Origin: Ensifer adhaerens | GTDB lineage: Bacteria; Pseudomonadota; Alphaproteobacteria; Rhizobiales; Rhizobiaceae | Direction: 5' to 3' | Assembly (NCBI RefSeq): GCF_013283195.1 | Contig: NZ_JABEKT010000004.1 | Span: 206,352-270,351, forward strand | DNA length: 64,000 nt | Part shown: one piece after another, positions 45,660 to 55,046 of the stretch | Layout: every line of letters starts with the position of its first letter | Numbering within the stretch: position 1 is the first letter of the stretch | Made by a program: the position numbers and the translations under genes | The notes under the pieces: model-generated | Told to the model about the DNA's origin: nothing | The model's database searches: none | What the model saw: the letters and a program-made list of their open reading frames with translations, nothing else

Positions 45660-46915
45660 CCGCCACGGGGCAAGCGCGCAAACCCCTGGCTACCGGCACC
45701 AACATGCCTGCGATCAACGGCGACCGGCTATGGGCCGATATCGTTGCCACGGCGGGCTTCGGCGGCACCGACAAGGGCGGCGTGACCCGGCTGACACTGA
45801 CGGAGGAAGACCGGCAAGTCCGCAACTGGTTTATCGCCGAATGCCGCTCCCTTGGCTGCACGATCGAAGTCGACCGGATCGGCAATATCTTCGCCACCTA
45901 TCCCGGCGAAGACCCGTCACTGCCGCCGATCGCCGTTGGAAGTCACCTCGATACCCAGCCGCAGGGCGGCAGGTTCGACGGGATCCTCGGCGTGCTCGCA
46001 GGGGTGGAGCTGATCCGCACGCTGAAGGAGACAGCGACCGTGCCGCGGCACGACCTGACCGTCGTCAACTGGACGAACGAGGAAGGCTCGCGCTTCTCGC
46101 CGGCGATGATGGGTTCCGGCGTCTTTTCCGGCGCATCGCGCCTGGAAGCAATCGAGGCTGTGATCGACCGCGATGGAAAGACGGTTTTGGCGGCGCTCGA
46201 AACCATCGGCTATCGCGGTGAAACCGCTGTCGGTCATGTCGGCTTTGCCGCCTATGTAGAGCTCCACATCGAGCAAGGCCCGCTCCTGGAAGCGGCAGCG
46301 ACCGAGATCGGTATCGTCACCGGCGTCCAAGGCGTGCGCTGGTTCGATGTGACGATCAGCGGGACGGAAGCCCATGCCGGCAGCACACCGATGGCGCAAC
46401 GTGACGACGCGCTGGTCGCAGCCTCCGAGATCGTGCTGGCCGTGCGCGATATCGCGCGCCGTCACGCACCCGGCGTCGGCACCACAGGGTTTGCCGCAGT
46501 CGGCCCCAATTCGCGCAATGTCGTGCCGGGCTCGGTGCAGTTGCAGATCGACATGCGCCACCCCTCCAAAGCAGGGCTAGACCAGATGCAGGCCGCGCTT
46601 GAGCAGGCGATCGGGGCGATCAACGCCAGGATCGCCCTCAGTCACATCTGGTCGAAGCAACCGGTCGTGTTCGATCCCGGCATTGTCGATGCCGTGCGTG
46701 CCAGCGCAGCCGCACTCGGTTACTCCGCAACCGAGGTCGTCTCCGGCGCCGGTCACGATGCCGCCCATATCGCCGGCAGGTGCCCGACCGCCATGATCTT
46801 CGTGCCCTCGAAGGACGGGCTGTCGCACAACGAAGCGGAGTATTCCTCGCCAGAGGAATGCGCCCGCGGTGCCGACGTGCTGCTGCAGACGGTGCTACAG
46901 ATCGATCTGAAATAA
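45656..46915 (+). CDS. Zn-dependent N-carbamoyl-amino acid amidohydrolase (M20 family)
   Basis: The 419-residue enzyme has the M20/allantoate-amidohydrolase motifs VGSHLDTQPQGGRFDGILGV, NWTNEEGSRF, ELHIEQGPLLE and GHDAAHIA. Given the coupled gene before it, N-carbamoyl-L-cysteine is a likely substrate, giving L-cysteine, CO2 and ammonia. Other N-carbamoyl or ureido acids are possible. Confidence 0.9.
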   Translation: MTATGQARKPLATGTNMPAINGDRLWADIVATAGFGGTDKGGVTRLTLTEEDRQVRNWFIAECRSLGCTIEVDRIGNIFATYPGEDPSLPPIAVGSHLDTQPQGGRFDGILGVLAGVELIRTLKETATVPRHDLTVVNWTNEEGSRFSPAMMGSGVFSGASRLEAIEAVIDRDGKTVLAALETIGYRGETAVGHVGFAAYVELHIEQGPLLEAAATEIGIVTGVQGVRWFDVTISGTEAHAGSTPMAQRDDALVAASEIVLAVRDIARRHAPGVGTTGFAAVGPNSRNVVPGSVQLQIDMRHPSKAGLDQMQAALEQAIGAINARIALSHIWSKQPVVFDPGIVDAVRASAAALGYSATEVVSGAGHDAAHIAGRCPTAMIFVPSKDGLSHNEAEYSSPEECARGADVLLQTVLQIDLK

Positions 46916-46922
46916 CGAAAAG

Positions 46923-46960
46923 CGTCGCCGGCGGTATGTTCCGCCGGCGACGTTGGTTTC
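46923..46960 (+). terminator. Intrinsic terminator after the amidohydrolase
   Basis: CGTCGCCGGCGG (46923-46934) pairs perfectly with CCGCCGGCGACG (46941-46952), followed by TTGGTTT. Confidence 0.8.
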
Positions 46961-47006
46961 AATGCTCGTTTCCGCGCTCTCAGCGCTTGGTGTTACGCAG
47001 GCCGCT

Positions 47007-47109
47007 AGAGCGTTTCCGATTTAGACGGAAACACAGAAACGCTCTATGTCTCTGTTCTTACGCATTTCCTGACGGAAAACCGCTCCGCACTTTTCCTGGA
47101 AATGCTTTA
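47007..47109. repeat. RIME-like intergenic repeat
   Basis: AGAGCGTTTCCGATTTAGACGG...GAAACGCTCT, then TTACGCATTTCCTGACGGAAAACCG and TTTTCCTGGAAATGCTTTA, is the typical two-armed layout of rhizobial intergenic mosaic elements. It sits between the amidohydrolase and the convergent isochorismatase gene. Confidence 0.65.
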
Positions 47110-47144
47110 TCCCATAGCCACCACGCCTTGCGCCACATGCCGGC

Positions 47145-47825
47145 TCAGCCGCGGGCCGAGTCCAGTTGCTCGTTATCCTTCTCGACTTGCTGCGCCTTCA
47201 GATAGCTTTCGATCAGCAGCTGATATTCCGGGAAGATCTTGGTGTAGATCTCGGCCCATTGCTGCGCGTCGTCGCGGTGCCAGGTGCGCTGCAGTTCGGA
47301 GGCGACAGCAGCCGTGTCCATCGGGATAACACCCGCCTGGACGACGCGGGCAAGGGTGATCTCCTGTGCCATCTTCGAATAGGTGCCGGACGCATCGACG
47401 ACGGCGAAAACCTTGTAGCCCTCGTGCGCGGCGCTGATCGCCGGGAACGCCATGCAGACGCTAGTGATCGTGCCGGCAATGATCAGCGTCTTGCGGGCGG
47501 TCGCCTTGACGGCCGCAACGAAGTCCGGGTTGTCCCAGGCGTTGATCTCGCCGCGACGGGCGACATATCTCGCATGCGGCGCATTGGCGTGGATTTCCGG
47601 GATCAGCGGGCCGTTCGGGCCTTGCGGCACCGACGCCGTGGTGATCACAGGCATTTTCGCCAGCGTCGCCATGCTGGCGAGCGCTGCCGCATGAGCGCGA
47701 AGCTTCGGCATCGGCATGTCGTTGACGGTCTGGAACAGGCCGCTCTGATGGTCGATCAGAAGCATGACCGCATCGTCCGGGTCGATGACCGGGCGGGCGC
47801 CGTTGAAGTTTGCGACATTCGTCAT
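47145..47825 (-). CDS. Isochorismatase-family hydrolase, copy 1
   Basis: The 226-residue cysteine hydrolase has DHQSGLF with the acid, a K before the LIIAG strand, and the nucleophile in [12 protein letters not shown]. It resembles YcaC-type enzymes. Its start lies 28 bases after the stop of the second copy, so they share an operon. The substrate is unknown. Confidence 0.88.
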   Translation of the reverse strand: MTNVANFNGARPVIDPDDAVMLLIDHQSGLFQTVNDMPMPKLRAHAAALASMATLAKMPVITTASVPQGPNGPLIPEIHANAPHARYVARRGEINAWDNPDFVAAVKATARKTLIIAGTITSVCMAFPAISAAHEGYKVFAVVDASGTYSKMAQEITLARVVQAGVIPMDTAAVASELQRTWHRDDAQQWAEIYTKIFPEYQLLIESYLKAQQVEKDNEQLDSARG

Positions 47826-47852
47826 GGGCTTTTCTCCTAGGGTGGCCCGCGG

Positions 47853-48479
47853 TTAGCGGGAAGCCTTGGTGGTGGTGTAGCTGTTGATCAGGTTGCGGTA
47901 GTCGGGGATATGGTTCGAGAACAGCGTTCCAAGCCCCTCGACGTCGTTGCGCCAATCGCGGTGCAGTTCGCAGGCGACACCGAACCAGGTCATCAGCTGG
48001 GCGCCGGCCTGCGACATGCGATCCCAGGCAGAATGGCGGGTGATGTCGTTGAACGTGCCGGAGGCATCGGTCACGACGAAAACATCGAAGCCTTCCTCGA
48101 TAGCGGACAGCGCCGGGAATGCGACGCAAACCTCGGTGACGACGCCGGCAATGATCAGTTGCTTCTTGCCAGTGGCCCTGATCGCCTTGACGAAGTCTTC
48201 ATTGTCCCAGGCATTGATTTGGCCGGGGCGCGGAATGAAGGGAGCATCGGGAAACATTTCCTTCAGCTCCGGCACGATCGGACCGTTCGGCCCGTCCTCG
48301 AAACTGGTCGTCAGAATCGTCGGCAGCTTGAAGTATTTCGCGAGATCGGCGAGCGCCAGAACATTGTTCTTGAACTTGTCCGGGTCGATATCCCTGACCA
48401 GCGAGAGCAGGCCCGCCTGGTGGTCAACAAGCAGGACCGCAGCCTGATCCTTGTCGAGACGCTTGTATGTTTTTGCCAT
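47853..48479 (-). CDS. Isochorismatase-family hydrolase, copy 2
   Basis: The 208-residue paralogue has VDHQAGLL, KKQLIIAG and TEVCVAFPALSA. I chose ATG 48479, with GGAG upstream; the frame to 48539 is an unlikely extension. It lies downstream of the pirin gene on the same strand, probably in one operon. Confidence 0.88.
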   Translation of the reverse strand: MAKTYKRLDKDQAAVLLVDHQAGLLSLVRDIDPDKFKNNVLALADLAKYFKLPTILTTSFEDGPNGPIVPELKEMFPDAPFIPRPGQINAWDNEDFVKAIRATGKKQLIIAGVVTEVCVAFPALSAIEEGFDVFVVTDASGTFNDITRHSAWDRMSQAGAQLMTWFGVACELHRDWRNDVEGLGTLFSNHIPDYRNLINSYTTTKASR

Positions 48480-48572
48480 GGTGAAGGCTCCTTCATCTTC
48501 CGTCATGTCCGCGTGCTCGGGCCGTCGATCGGCCGTCATGCGCTCGGCGCGGGGTTCCGAGCACCCGAGAGC

Positions 48573-49448
48573 TCAAAGTGCCGGTTCGGGGACGGCGCCG
48601 AAGCGGCCGTTCTGGAAGTCGGCGAAGGCCTGGCGGATTTCGTCGGCGGTGTTCATCACGAACGGCCCATGCATGACCACCGGCTCGTCGATCGGCTCAG
48701 CACTCAGGACAAGCACCGTCGCATCGGAGCTCGCGTCGAGTGTGATGGCGCCGCCTTCACGGCTCATGAGGCCGAACTGGGCTTCGCCGATCAGGTCGCT
48801 GCAATTGACGAGCACGGTTCCGCGCAACACCGCCAGCCCGACCGAATGGCCTTGAGGCAGCTCAAGGGCCAGCGAACCGCCCTGATTGAGGCGAAGATCC
48901 CAGAGATTGATCGGCGTAAACGTCTGCGCCGGTCCGTTGCGACCGTCGAACGTACCGGCGATCACCCTGAGCGTGCCGGCACCTTCCGGCAGCGTCACTG
49001 CGGGAATGTCAGCGTTGAGCAGGGTTTGGTATCGCGGCCTTGCGGACTTGGCCCGCGCCGGGATGTTGACCCAGAGCTGAACCATTTCCAGAGTGCCGCC
49101 CTGCCTGGTGAAAGCGTCGGAGTGGTATTCTTCATGCATGATACCGCCAGCTGCTGTCATCCATTGCACGTCGCCCGGGCCGATATGGCCACCATTGCCG
49201 GCAGAGTCGCGGTGATCCACTTCGCCACGGTAGACGACGGTCACCGTTTCGAAGCCTCGATGCGGGTGCACGCCGACGCCGCGACGGTGCGTTGCCGGCG
49301 CAAACTCCGCCGGGCCTGCATAGTCAAGCAGCAGGAACGGGCTTGCATGCTCGCCGACGCTGTCATGGGACAAAAGCGAGCGCACAGGAAAGCCATCGCC
49401 GACCCAGTGCGATCGGGCGTTTCCGAAGATGCCGAGTATCTTGCGCAT
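48573..49448 (-). CDS. Pirin-family protein
   Basis: The 291-residue bicupin has metal ligands in GVHPHRGFETVTVVY and HEEYHSD, typical of pirins, which bind Fe and may act as quercetin dioxygenases or regulators. GGAG precedes ATG 49448. It is divergent from a LysR gene, which likely controls it and the two hydrolases. Confidence 0.9.
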   Translation of the reverse strand: MRKILGIFGNARSHWVGDGFPVRSLLSHDSVGEHASPFLLLDYAGPAEFAPATHRRGVGVHPHRGFETVTVVYRGEVDHRDSAGNGGHIGPGDVQWMTAAGGIMHEEYHSDAFTRQGGTLEMVQLWVNIPARAKSARPRYQTLLNADIPAVTLPEGAGTLRVIAGTFDGRNGPAQTFTPINLWDLRLNQGGSLALELPQGHSVGLAVLRGTVLVNCSDLIGEAQFGLMSREGGAITLDASSDATVLVLSAEPIDEPVVMHGPFVMNTADEIRQAFADFQNGRFGAVPEPAL

Positions 49449-49545
49449 GTCTGTTTCTCCTTGTGCACCGCGTGACAAGCGATGGCGTTGGGAGGAACAT
49501 ATTCTTGTGACAAATCTGGCGGTAGGCAGCTAAAACGGGCTACAG

Positions 49546-49563
49546 TGTCCTAAAGACAGGACA
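49546..49563. promoter_or_regulatory. Inverted repeat TGTCCT-N6-AGGACA in pirin/LysR intergenic region
   Basis: A perfect 6-bp inverted repeat with a 6-base spacer lies 11 bases from the LysR ATG. It may be the autoregulatory site of this LysR protein. Confidence 0.5.
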
Positions 49564-49573
49564 ATAATTCACC

Positions 49574-50494
49574 ATGCAGGACTTGAACGATCTTAAACTT
49601 TTCGTCGATGTCGTCGAGCAGAACGGCTTTGCGGCGGCAGCCCGCAAGCTCGATATGCCGCGCTCGCGGCTCAGCCGTCGCATCGGACTGCTGGAAGAGC
49701 GGCTCGGCGTCCGTCTCGTCCAGCGCTCGACGCGCCACTTCGTCGTTACGGATATCGGCAAGGAATACTACCGCCACTGCGTCGCCATGCTGGTGGAAGC
49801 CGAAGCGGCGCAAGAGGTGATCGACCGCACGCGTTCCGAGCCACAGGGCGTCGTTCATGTCAGTTGCCCCTCCTCAGTGCTCTATTTCCAGGTCGGCGAG
49901 ATGATCGCCCGCTTCATGGCCGGCTGCCCGAAGGTCGAGGTGGTGCTGGAGAGCACCAACAGGCAGGTGGATGTGCTGCGGGAAGGCATAGACATTGCCA
50001 TCCGCGTCCGCTTCCCGCCGCTGGAAGAGAGCGATCTGGTGATCAAGCGACTGGCCGAGAGCGCGCAGCGCCTGGTCGCCAGCCCCCGGCTGCTCCGTCC
50101 CGACGCACGGCCCTTGACGCCCGCCGATCTCGCCACCCTTCCGAGCCTGGCATGGAATTCAAACCGGCAGGAGCATGAGTGGTGCCTGGACGGACCCGAT
50201 GGCGCCAGCGCCATCGTGCGCCACAACCCGCGGCTTGTCACCGAAGACATGGTGGCCCTGCGCCTCGCCGCACTGAAAGGCGTCGGTGTCACACAATTGC
50301 CGACCATGGTCGTCAGGCAGGATCTGAAGGATGGAACGCTGGTCGACGTGCTGCCGCAGTGGGCGCCCCGGGCCGGCATCATTCATGCCGCCTTTCCGTC
50401 CCGGCGTGGGCTGCTCCCCTCGGTCAGGGCCCTGCTCGACTTTCTTGCCGTCGAATATGCCGAGCTTGCGCGTCTGGACGAACCCAGAACGTGA
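49574..50494 (+). CDS. LysR-family transcriptional regulator
   Basis: The 306-residue LTTR has an HTH (LNDLKLFVDVVEQNGFAAAARKLDMPRSRLSRRIGLLE) and an effector domain with PQGVVHVSCPSSVLYFQV. It is divergent from the pirin-isochorismatase operon, the typical target layout. The inducer is unknown. Confidence 0.93.
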   Translation: MQDLNDLKLFVDVVEQNGFAAAARKLDMPRSRLSRRIGLLEERLGVRLVQRSTRHFVVTDIGKEYYRHCVAMLVEAEAAQEVIDRTRSEPQGVVHVSCPSSVLYFQVGEMIARFMAGCPKVEVVLESTNRQVDVLREGIDIAIRVRFPPLEESDLVIKRLAESAQRLVASPRLLRPDARPLTPADLATLPSLAWNSNRQEHEWCLDGPDGASAIVRHNPRLVTEDMVALRLAALKGVGVTQLPTMVVRQDLKDGTLVDVLPQWAPRAGIIHAAFPSRRGLLPSVRALLDFLAVEYAELARLDEPRT

Positions 50495-50512
50495 TGCCGC
50501 AGCAGTCCTGTA

Positions 50513-51742
50513 TCAGGAAGCGTCGACCGTGCGCGTCTTCAGGATCGCCGAAAAGCGCGGATCGAAGGTACGGCTGATCGGCTCGGCGGCAGCGCCGATG
50601 GCGACTGCCCAGGGATCGGTGAATCCGACTTGCAGCCGCGGCAGTCGGCGGTCGCGACGATCGGCGAGCGATGGAAGAAGTGGTTGCATCGCATTGGTGA
50701 TCAACTGCGCCAAGCCCGGCGGCAGCCCGCCGCACAGGATCACGGTCTGTGGATCGAAGATGGTTTCCAGCGCCTGCACCGCCGCGCGCAATTCGTAGAC
50801 GGCCGCATCCAGCCAACCTGGCAACCGGATATCCCCGCCTGCGACGGCCGCATCGATGCGGGCATAGAGCTCCGGGTCGGCGGGATCGAACTCGAGCAGC
50901 TTGCAGAGAGACGCAATCGAGGCGCGGTATTCGAGCGGTGTGCGCTCATGCTCGGCAGCCCCCCGCGGCCGGCTGAGGATCATGCCGATCTCGCCGCCGT
51001 TGCCGTTGGCGCCCCGATAAAGCTCGCCGTTGAGGATCAGCCCGGCGCCAAGACCGTAGCCGAGATAGATACAGATGGCGTGATCGACACCGTGCGCTGC
51101 GCCGACCAGACGCTCGGCCGTGGCGGCCGCCGCCGAATCGTTCTGCAAGGCAACATCGAGGCAGGTGCCGGCGGCAAGCGTTTCAAGCAGCGGGTAATTC
51201 TGCCAGGCCGCCATCATCCAGGGATCGTCGCCGTCCGCCTCAACCCCGAACGGACCCGGCATCGCCGCACCAAGTCCGACAAGGCGTTGCTCCGATTGCG
51301 GCGCGACCGACGCCAGATCACGCCGGGTCTTTTCGATGAGATCGAGAATGGTCTTGACACCGGTCGCCGGCCCGCCCGCCGGAAGGTTGGCCTCTGCGCG
51401 CGCCAGAACGGTACCCTCGAGATCCACCGCGATGGTGCGCGTGACGTGCCGGTCGATCTGCAGGCCGATGGCAAAGGCGCCCTCGGCAACCAGGCGATAG
51501 GGCGTCGACGGCTGTCCCCGGCCATTGCGGACCGCTGTCAGCGACTGGACCAGCCCGTCGCATTCCAGATCCTCGATGATGTTGGAAACCGTCTGCTTCG
51601 TCAGCGCGGTCGCACGGGCAAGGTCGGCGCGGGATAGTTGCCCGTTCAGCCGCAATGCGTCGATCATGACGCGCCGGTTGTGGGCGCTCGTCCCTTCCTG
51701 GTTGGTGCCGCTCTTTGCCCGGATCGGTCGCAAATCATTCAT
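50513..51742 (-). CDS. ROK-family transcriptional repressor
   Basis: The 409-residue or so protein has an N-terminal winged HTH (LSRADLARATALTKQTVSNIIEDLECDG) and a ROK sugar-kinase-like domain with YLGYGLGAGLILNGELYRGANGNGGEIG. The start at 51742 fits the family; the longer frame reads into the operator region. It is divergent from the sugar ABC operon and likely represses it, with a sugar or sugar phosphate as inducer. Confidence 0.92.
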   Translation of the reverse strand: MNDLRPIRAKSGTNQEGTSAHNRRVMIDALRLNGQLSRADLARATALTKQTVSNIIEDLECDGLVQSLTAVRNGRGQPSTPYRLVAEGAFAIGLQIDRHVTRTIAVDLEGTVLARAEANLPAGGPATGVKTILDLIEKTRRDLASVAPQSEQRLVGLGAAMPGPFGVEADGDDPWMMAAWQNYPLLETLAAGTCLDVALQNDSAAAATAERLVGAAHGVDHAICIYLGYGLGAGLILNGELYRGANGNGGEIGMILSRPRGAAEHERTPLEYRASIASLCKLLEFDPADPELYARIDAAVAGGDIRLPGWLDAAVYELRAAVQALETIFDPQTVILCGGLPPGLAQLITNAMQPLLPSLADRRDRRLPRLQVGFTDPWAVAIGAAAEPISRTFDPRFSAILKTRTVDAS

Positions 51743-51785
51743 CCCGAAAACCCCACTTGACACCGTTAGAATATTGAACAAGAAA

Positions 51786-51806
51786 TAAGTCAAGACAATT
51801 GACTTA
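51786..51806. promoter_or_regulatory. ROK operator candidate TAAGTCAA-N5-TTGACTTA
   Basis: A perfect 8-bp inverted repeat with a 5-base spacer in an A/T-rich stretch, 44 bases from the ROK start and 168 bases before the binding-protein gene. Confidence 0.65.
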
Positions 51807-51887
51807 ATTGGGAGCCGCAAAGAGCTCCGGGGGAACGAAGGCTACGACCAGAGGTCGTCACCAGCGCTCCGATAGATATGTCGACGG

Positions 51888-51908
51888 CCGCCCGCAAGCG
51901 GGCGGATT
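51888..51908 (+). terminator. GC-rich leader hairpin upstream of the sugar-binding gene
   Basis: CCGCCCG-CAAG-CGGGCGG followed by ATTT is a strong hairpin 66-86 bases before the binding-protein start. It may act as an attenuator or protect the mRNA end. Confidence 0.4.
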
Positions 51909-51973
51909 TCTCATATCCGGCTCACCGGGGAGGTGTGCCGGCAAACTGAAACGCTCAGTTATTGGAGGCAGGA

Positions 51974-53212
51974 ATGTTGAAATCCATTAAAACCACGTTG
52001 CTCAGCGCAACCTTGCTCGGCTTGTCCTTTGCCGGCCACGCCTATGCCGAAACCACGCTCAATGCGCTGTTCATGGCGCAGGCGGCCTATAGCGAAGCCG
52101 ACGTGCGCGCCATGACCGAGGCCTTCACCAAGGCCAATCCGGATGTGAAGGTCAATCTTGAATTCGCCCCCTACGAGGGCCTGCACGACAAGACCGTGCT
52201 GGCGCAGGGCTCTGGCGGCGGCTATGACGTCGTGCTCTTCGACGTAATCTGGCCGGCCGAATACGCCTCCAACAAGGTGCTGGTCGATGTCTCCGACCGC
52301 ATCACCGACGAGATGAAATCCGGCGTCCTGCCGGGCGCCTGGACGACGGTCGAATATGACGCCAAGCGCTACGGCATGCCGTGGATCCTCGACACCAAAT
52401 ACCTGTTCTACAACAAGGAAATCCTTGAGAAGGCCGGCATCAAGGCGCCGCCGAGGACCTGGGACGAACTGACCGAACAGGCCAAGATCATCAAGGACAA
52501 GGGACTGGCCGCAACGCCGATCGCCTGGAGCTGGTCGCAGGCCGAGGCCGCGATCTGCGACTACACCACGCTCGTCAGCGCCTATGGCGGCAAGTTCATC
52601 GACGGCGGCAAACCTGCCTTCACGTCGGGTGGCGGTCTCGACGCGCTCAACTACATGGTGACGAGCTATTCTTCGGGGCTCACCAATCCGAACTCGAAGG
52701 AGTTCCTGGAAGAAGACGTTCGCAAGGTCTTCCAGAACGGTGAAGCCGCCTTCGCGCTCAACTGGACCTACATGTATAACCTCGCCAACGACCCCAAGGA
52801 AAGCAAGGTCGCCGGCAAGGTCGGCGTCGTGCCGGCACCGGGTGTCGCGGGCAAGAGCGAGGTTTCGGCCGTCAACGGCTCGATGGGCCTTGGCATCACC
52901 TCGACCAGCAAGCATCCGGACGAAGCGTGGAAGTACATCGTCCATATGACCTCGCAGCCGACGCAGAATGCCTATGCGAAGCTGAGCCTGCCGATCTGGG
53001 CGTCCTCCTATGAAGACGCCAACGTCACCAAGGGCCAGGAAGAGCTGATCGCCGCTGCGAAGCTCGGCCTTGCCGCCATGTATCCGCGCCCGACGACGCC
53101 GAAGTACCAGGAGCTTTCGACAGCCCTGCAACAGGCGATCCAGGAAGCGCTGCTTGGCCAGGCCTCCGCCGAGGATGCGCTGAAGACCGCCGCCGAAAAC
53201 AGCGGCCTCTGA
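51974..53212 (+). CDS. Sugar ABC transporter substrate-binding protein
   Basis: The 412-residue periplasmic protein of the SBP_bac_1 (CUT1) family has a signal peptide (cleavage after AYAE) and the block YGMPWILDTKYLFYNKEIL. ATG 51974 follows GGAGG. First gene of a seven-gene sugar operon; its ligand is likely a carbohydrate or amino sugar, given the SIS-domain isomerase. Confidence 0.94.
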   Translation: MLKSIKTTLLSATLLGLSFAGHAYAETTLNALFMAQAAYSEADVRAMTEAFTKANPDVKVNLEFAPYEGLHDKTVLAQGSGGGYDVVLFDVIWPAEYASNKVLVDVSDRITDEMKSGVLPGAWTTVEYDAKRYGMPWILDTKYLFYNKEILEKAGIKAPPRTWDELTEQAKIIKDKGLAATPIAWSWSQAEAAICDYTTLVSAYGGKFIDGGKPAFTSGGGLDALNYMVTSYSSGLTNPNSKEFLEEDVRKVFQNGEAAFALNWTYMYNLANDPKESKVAGKVGVVPAPGVAGKSEVSAVNGSMGLGITSTSKHPDEAWKYIVHMTSQPTQNAYAKLSLPIWASSYEDANVTKGQEELIAAAKLGLAAMYPRPTTPKYQELSTALQQAIQEALLGQASAEDALKTAAENSGL

Positions 53213-53230
53213 CCCCTTCGGTCTTCGACT

Positions 53231-53255
53231 TCCCGGGTGGCTCTGCCGCCCGGGA
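53231..53255 (+). terminator. Hairpin between binding-protein and permease genes
   Basis: TCCCGGGTGG-CTCTG-CCGCCCGGGA forms a 10-bp stem with one G-T pair. Such structures after binding-protein genes often reduce downstream expression or stabilise the upstream mRNA. Confidence 0.5.
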
Positions 53256-53319
53256 CTTGCCGGGACGATTTGTTCGGCAATAGCATCATGGCCAAGATGG
53301 CCGAAAAGGTTTCCAACCC

Positions 53320-54201
53320 ATGTCCGGTACCTGGATAACGACGCGCGCGTGGCTTTTGATGCTGCCGCTGCTCATAGTCATGATCGCCGTCATCGGCTGG
53401 CCGCTGCTCGACACTGTCAGGCTTTCATTCACCGACGCGAAGCTCGTCGGCACCGAAGGCACATTCGTCGGCATCGACAACTATGCCAAGGTGCTCGGCG
53501 GCTCAAATTTCCAGCGCGCCCTGGTCACCACCACCTGGTTCGCGGTGATCTCGGTAACGGCCGAAATGGTGATCGGCGTGCTGGCGGCTCTGTTGCTCAA
53601 TCAGCAATTTCGCGGCCGCACGGCGCTGCGCGCCTTGATGATCCTGCCCTGGGCGCTGCCGACCGTCGTCAATGCCACTCTATGGCGGCTGATCTACAAC
53701 CCGGAATATGGTGCATTGAACGCCGCCCTGACCCAGATCGGACTGATCGACAGCTATCGTTCCTGGCTCGGGGAGCCCGGGTCGGCGCTGACCGCGCTCA
53801 TCGTCGCCGATTGCTGGAAGAACTTTCCGCTTGTCGCCCTGATCGCGCTTGCCGCCCTTCAGGGCGTGCCGCGCGACATCACGGCCGCCTCGCTCGTCGA
53901 TGGCGCCGGGCCGATAAACCGCTTCCGCTATGTCATCATGCCCTATCTCGCAGGTCCGCTGCTGGTGGCACTGGTGCTGCGCACGATCGAGGCCTTCAAG
54001 GTGTTCGACCTTGTCTGGGTGATGACGCGCGGCGGTCCGGCCAATAGCACGCGCACGCTGTCGATCCTCGTCTATCAGGAAGCCTTCTCGTTTCAGCGCG
54101 CGGGATCCGGCGCCTCCCTCGCACTGATCGTCACCCTCCTGGTCACGGTGCTCGCGGTCGCTTATGCCGCCCTCGTGCGCAAAGCTGCAGGAGCCACCTG
54201 A
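53320..54201 (+). CDS. Sugar ABC transporter permease (MalF/UgpA type)
   Basis: The 293-residue inner-membrane protein has six helices and the EAA loop AASLVDGAGPINRFRYVIMPYL. It pairs with the following permease. Its stop overlaps the next start (TGATG). Confidence 0.94.
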   Translation: MSGTWITTRAWLLMLPLLIVMIAVIGWPLLDTVRLSFTDAKLVGTEGTFVGIDNYAKVLGGSNFQRALVTTTWFAVISVTAEMVIGVLAALLLNQQFRGRTALRALMILPWALPTVVNATLWRLIYNPEYGALNAALTQIGLIDSYRSWLGEPGSALTALIVADCWKNFPLVALIALAALQGVPRDITAASLVDGAGPINRFRYVIMPYLAGPLLVALVLRTIEAFKVFDLVWVMTRGGPANSTRTLSILVYQEAFSFQRAGSGASLALIVTLLVTVLAVAYAALVRKAAGAT

Positions 54202-55046
54202 TGGAACGCCAGGCCCCGCTCTTTACCGCCTTCATCTACGCCTCGGCCCTTTTGCTGGCGGCCGTCATCCTTGCGCCCGTCCTATGGCTCTTCATCATGA
54301 GCATCTCGTCTGCCGCCGACCTCTCAGCAAAGCCGCTCAACTGGTGGCCCGATGAGATCGACCTGTCGCGCTACGGCGTGCTGCTGAGCACGCTCGAAAA
54401 CAGCGCGGGTGCGGCCTTCGTCGCCTCGCTCCTCAACAGCCTGAAGGTTGCCGGCATGGCGACGCTTGCCGCCATTGCCGTTGCCATTCCCTCGGCCTGG
54501 GCCGTGTCGCGGACGCCTGCGGTCTCCTGGTCGCTCTACGCGGTGATTGCCACCTACATGCTGCCGCCGGTGGCGCTGGCCGTGCCGCTCTATATGGGGC
54601 TTGCCACTCTCGGCCTTTTGAACTCGGTCTTCGGTCTGGCGCTCGTCTATCTCACCATCCTTGCACCGTTTACCACCTGGCTGCTGAAATCCGGCTTCGA
54701 TGCCATCCCGAAGGAAATCGAGAGCGCTGCGATGATCGACGGCGCACGGCTCGACCAGATCCTGAGGATCATCACCCTGCCGCTCGCAGCCCCCGTCATG
54801 GCAACATCGGCGCTCTTTGCCTTCCTGCTTGCCTGGGACGAATTCTTCTACGCGCTGCTGTTCACATCGGACCTGCGCGCCAAGACGCTCACGGTCGCCA
54901 TCGCCGATCTCGCCGGCGGCCGTGTTTCCGACTACGGACTGATCGCAACAGCCGGCGTGCTTGCCGCCCTGCCCCCGGTGCTGATCGGTCTCGTCATGCA
55001 GAAAGCCTTGATCTCAGGGCTCACCAGCGGCGGCGTCAAGGGATGA
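54201..55046 (+). CDS. Sugar ABC transporter permease (MalG/UgpE type)
   Basis: The 281-residue permease has the CUT1 second-permease features and the EAA loop ESAAMIDGARLDQILRIITLPLAAP. It overlaps both neighbours by a few bases. Confidence 0.94.
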   Translation: MERQAPLFTAFIYASALLLAAVILAPVLWLFIMSISSAADLSAKPLNWWPDEIDLSRYGVLLSTLENSAGAAFVASLLNSLKVAGMATLAAIAVAIPSAWAVSRTPAVSWSLYAVIATYMLPPVALAVPLYMGLATLGLLNSVFGLALVYLTILAPFTTWLLKSGFDAIPKEIESAAMIDGARLDQILRIITLPLAAPVMATSALFAFLLAWDEFFYALLFTSDLRAKTLTVAIADLAGGRVSDYGLIATAGVLAALPPVLIGLVMQKALISGLTSGGVKG

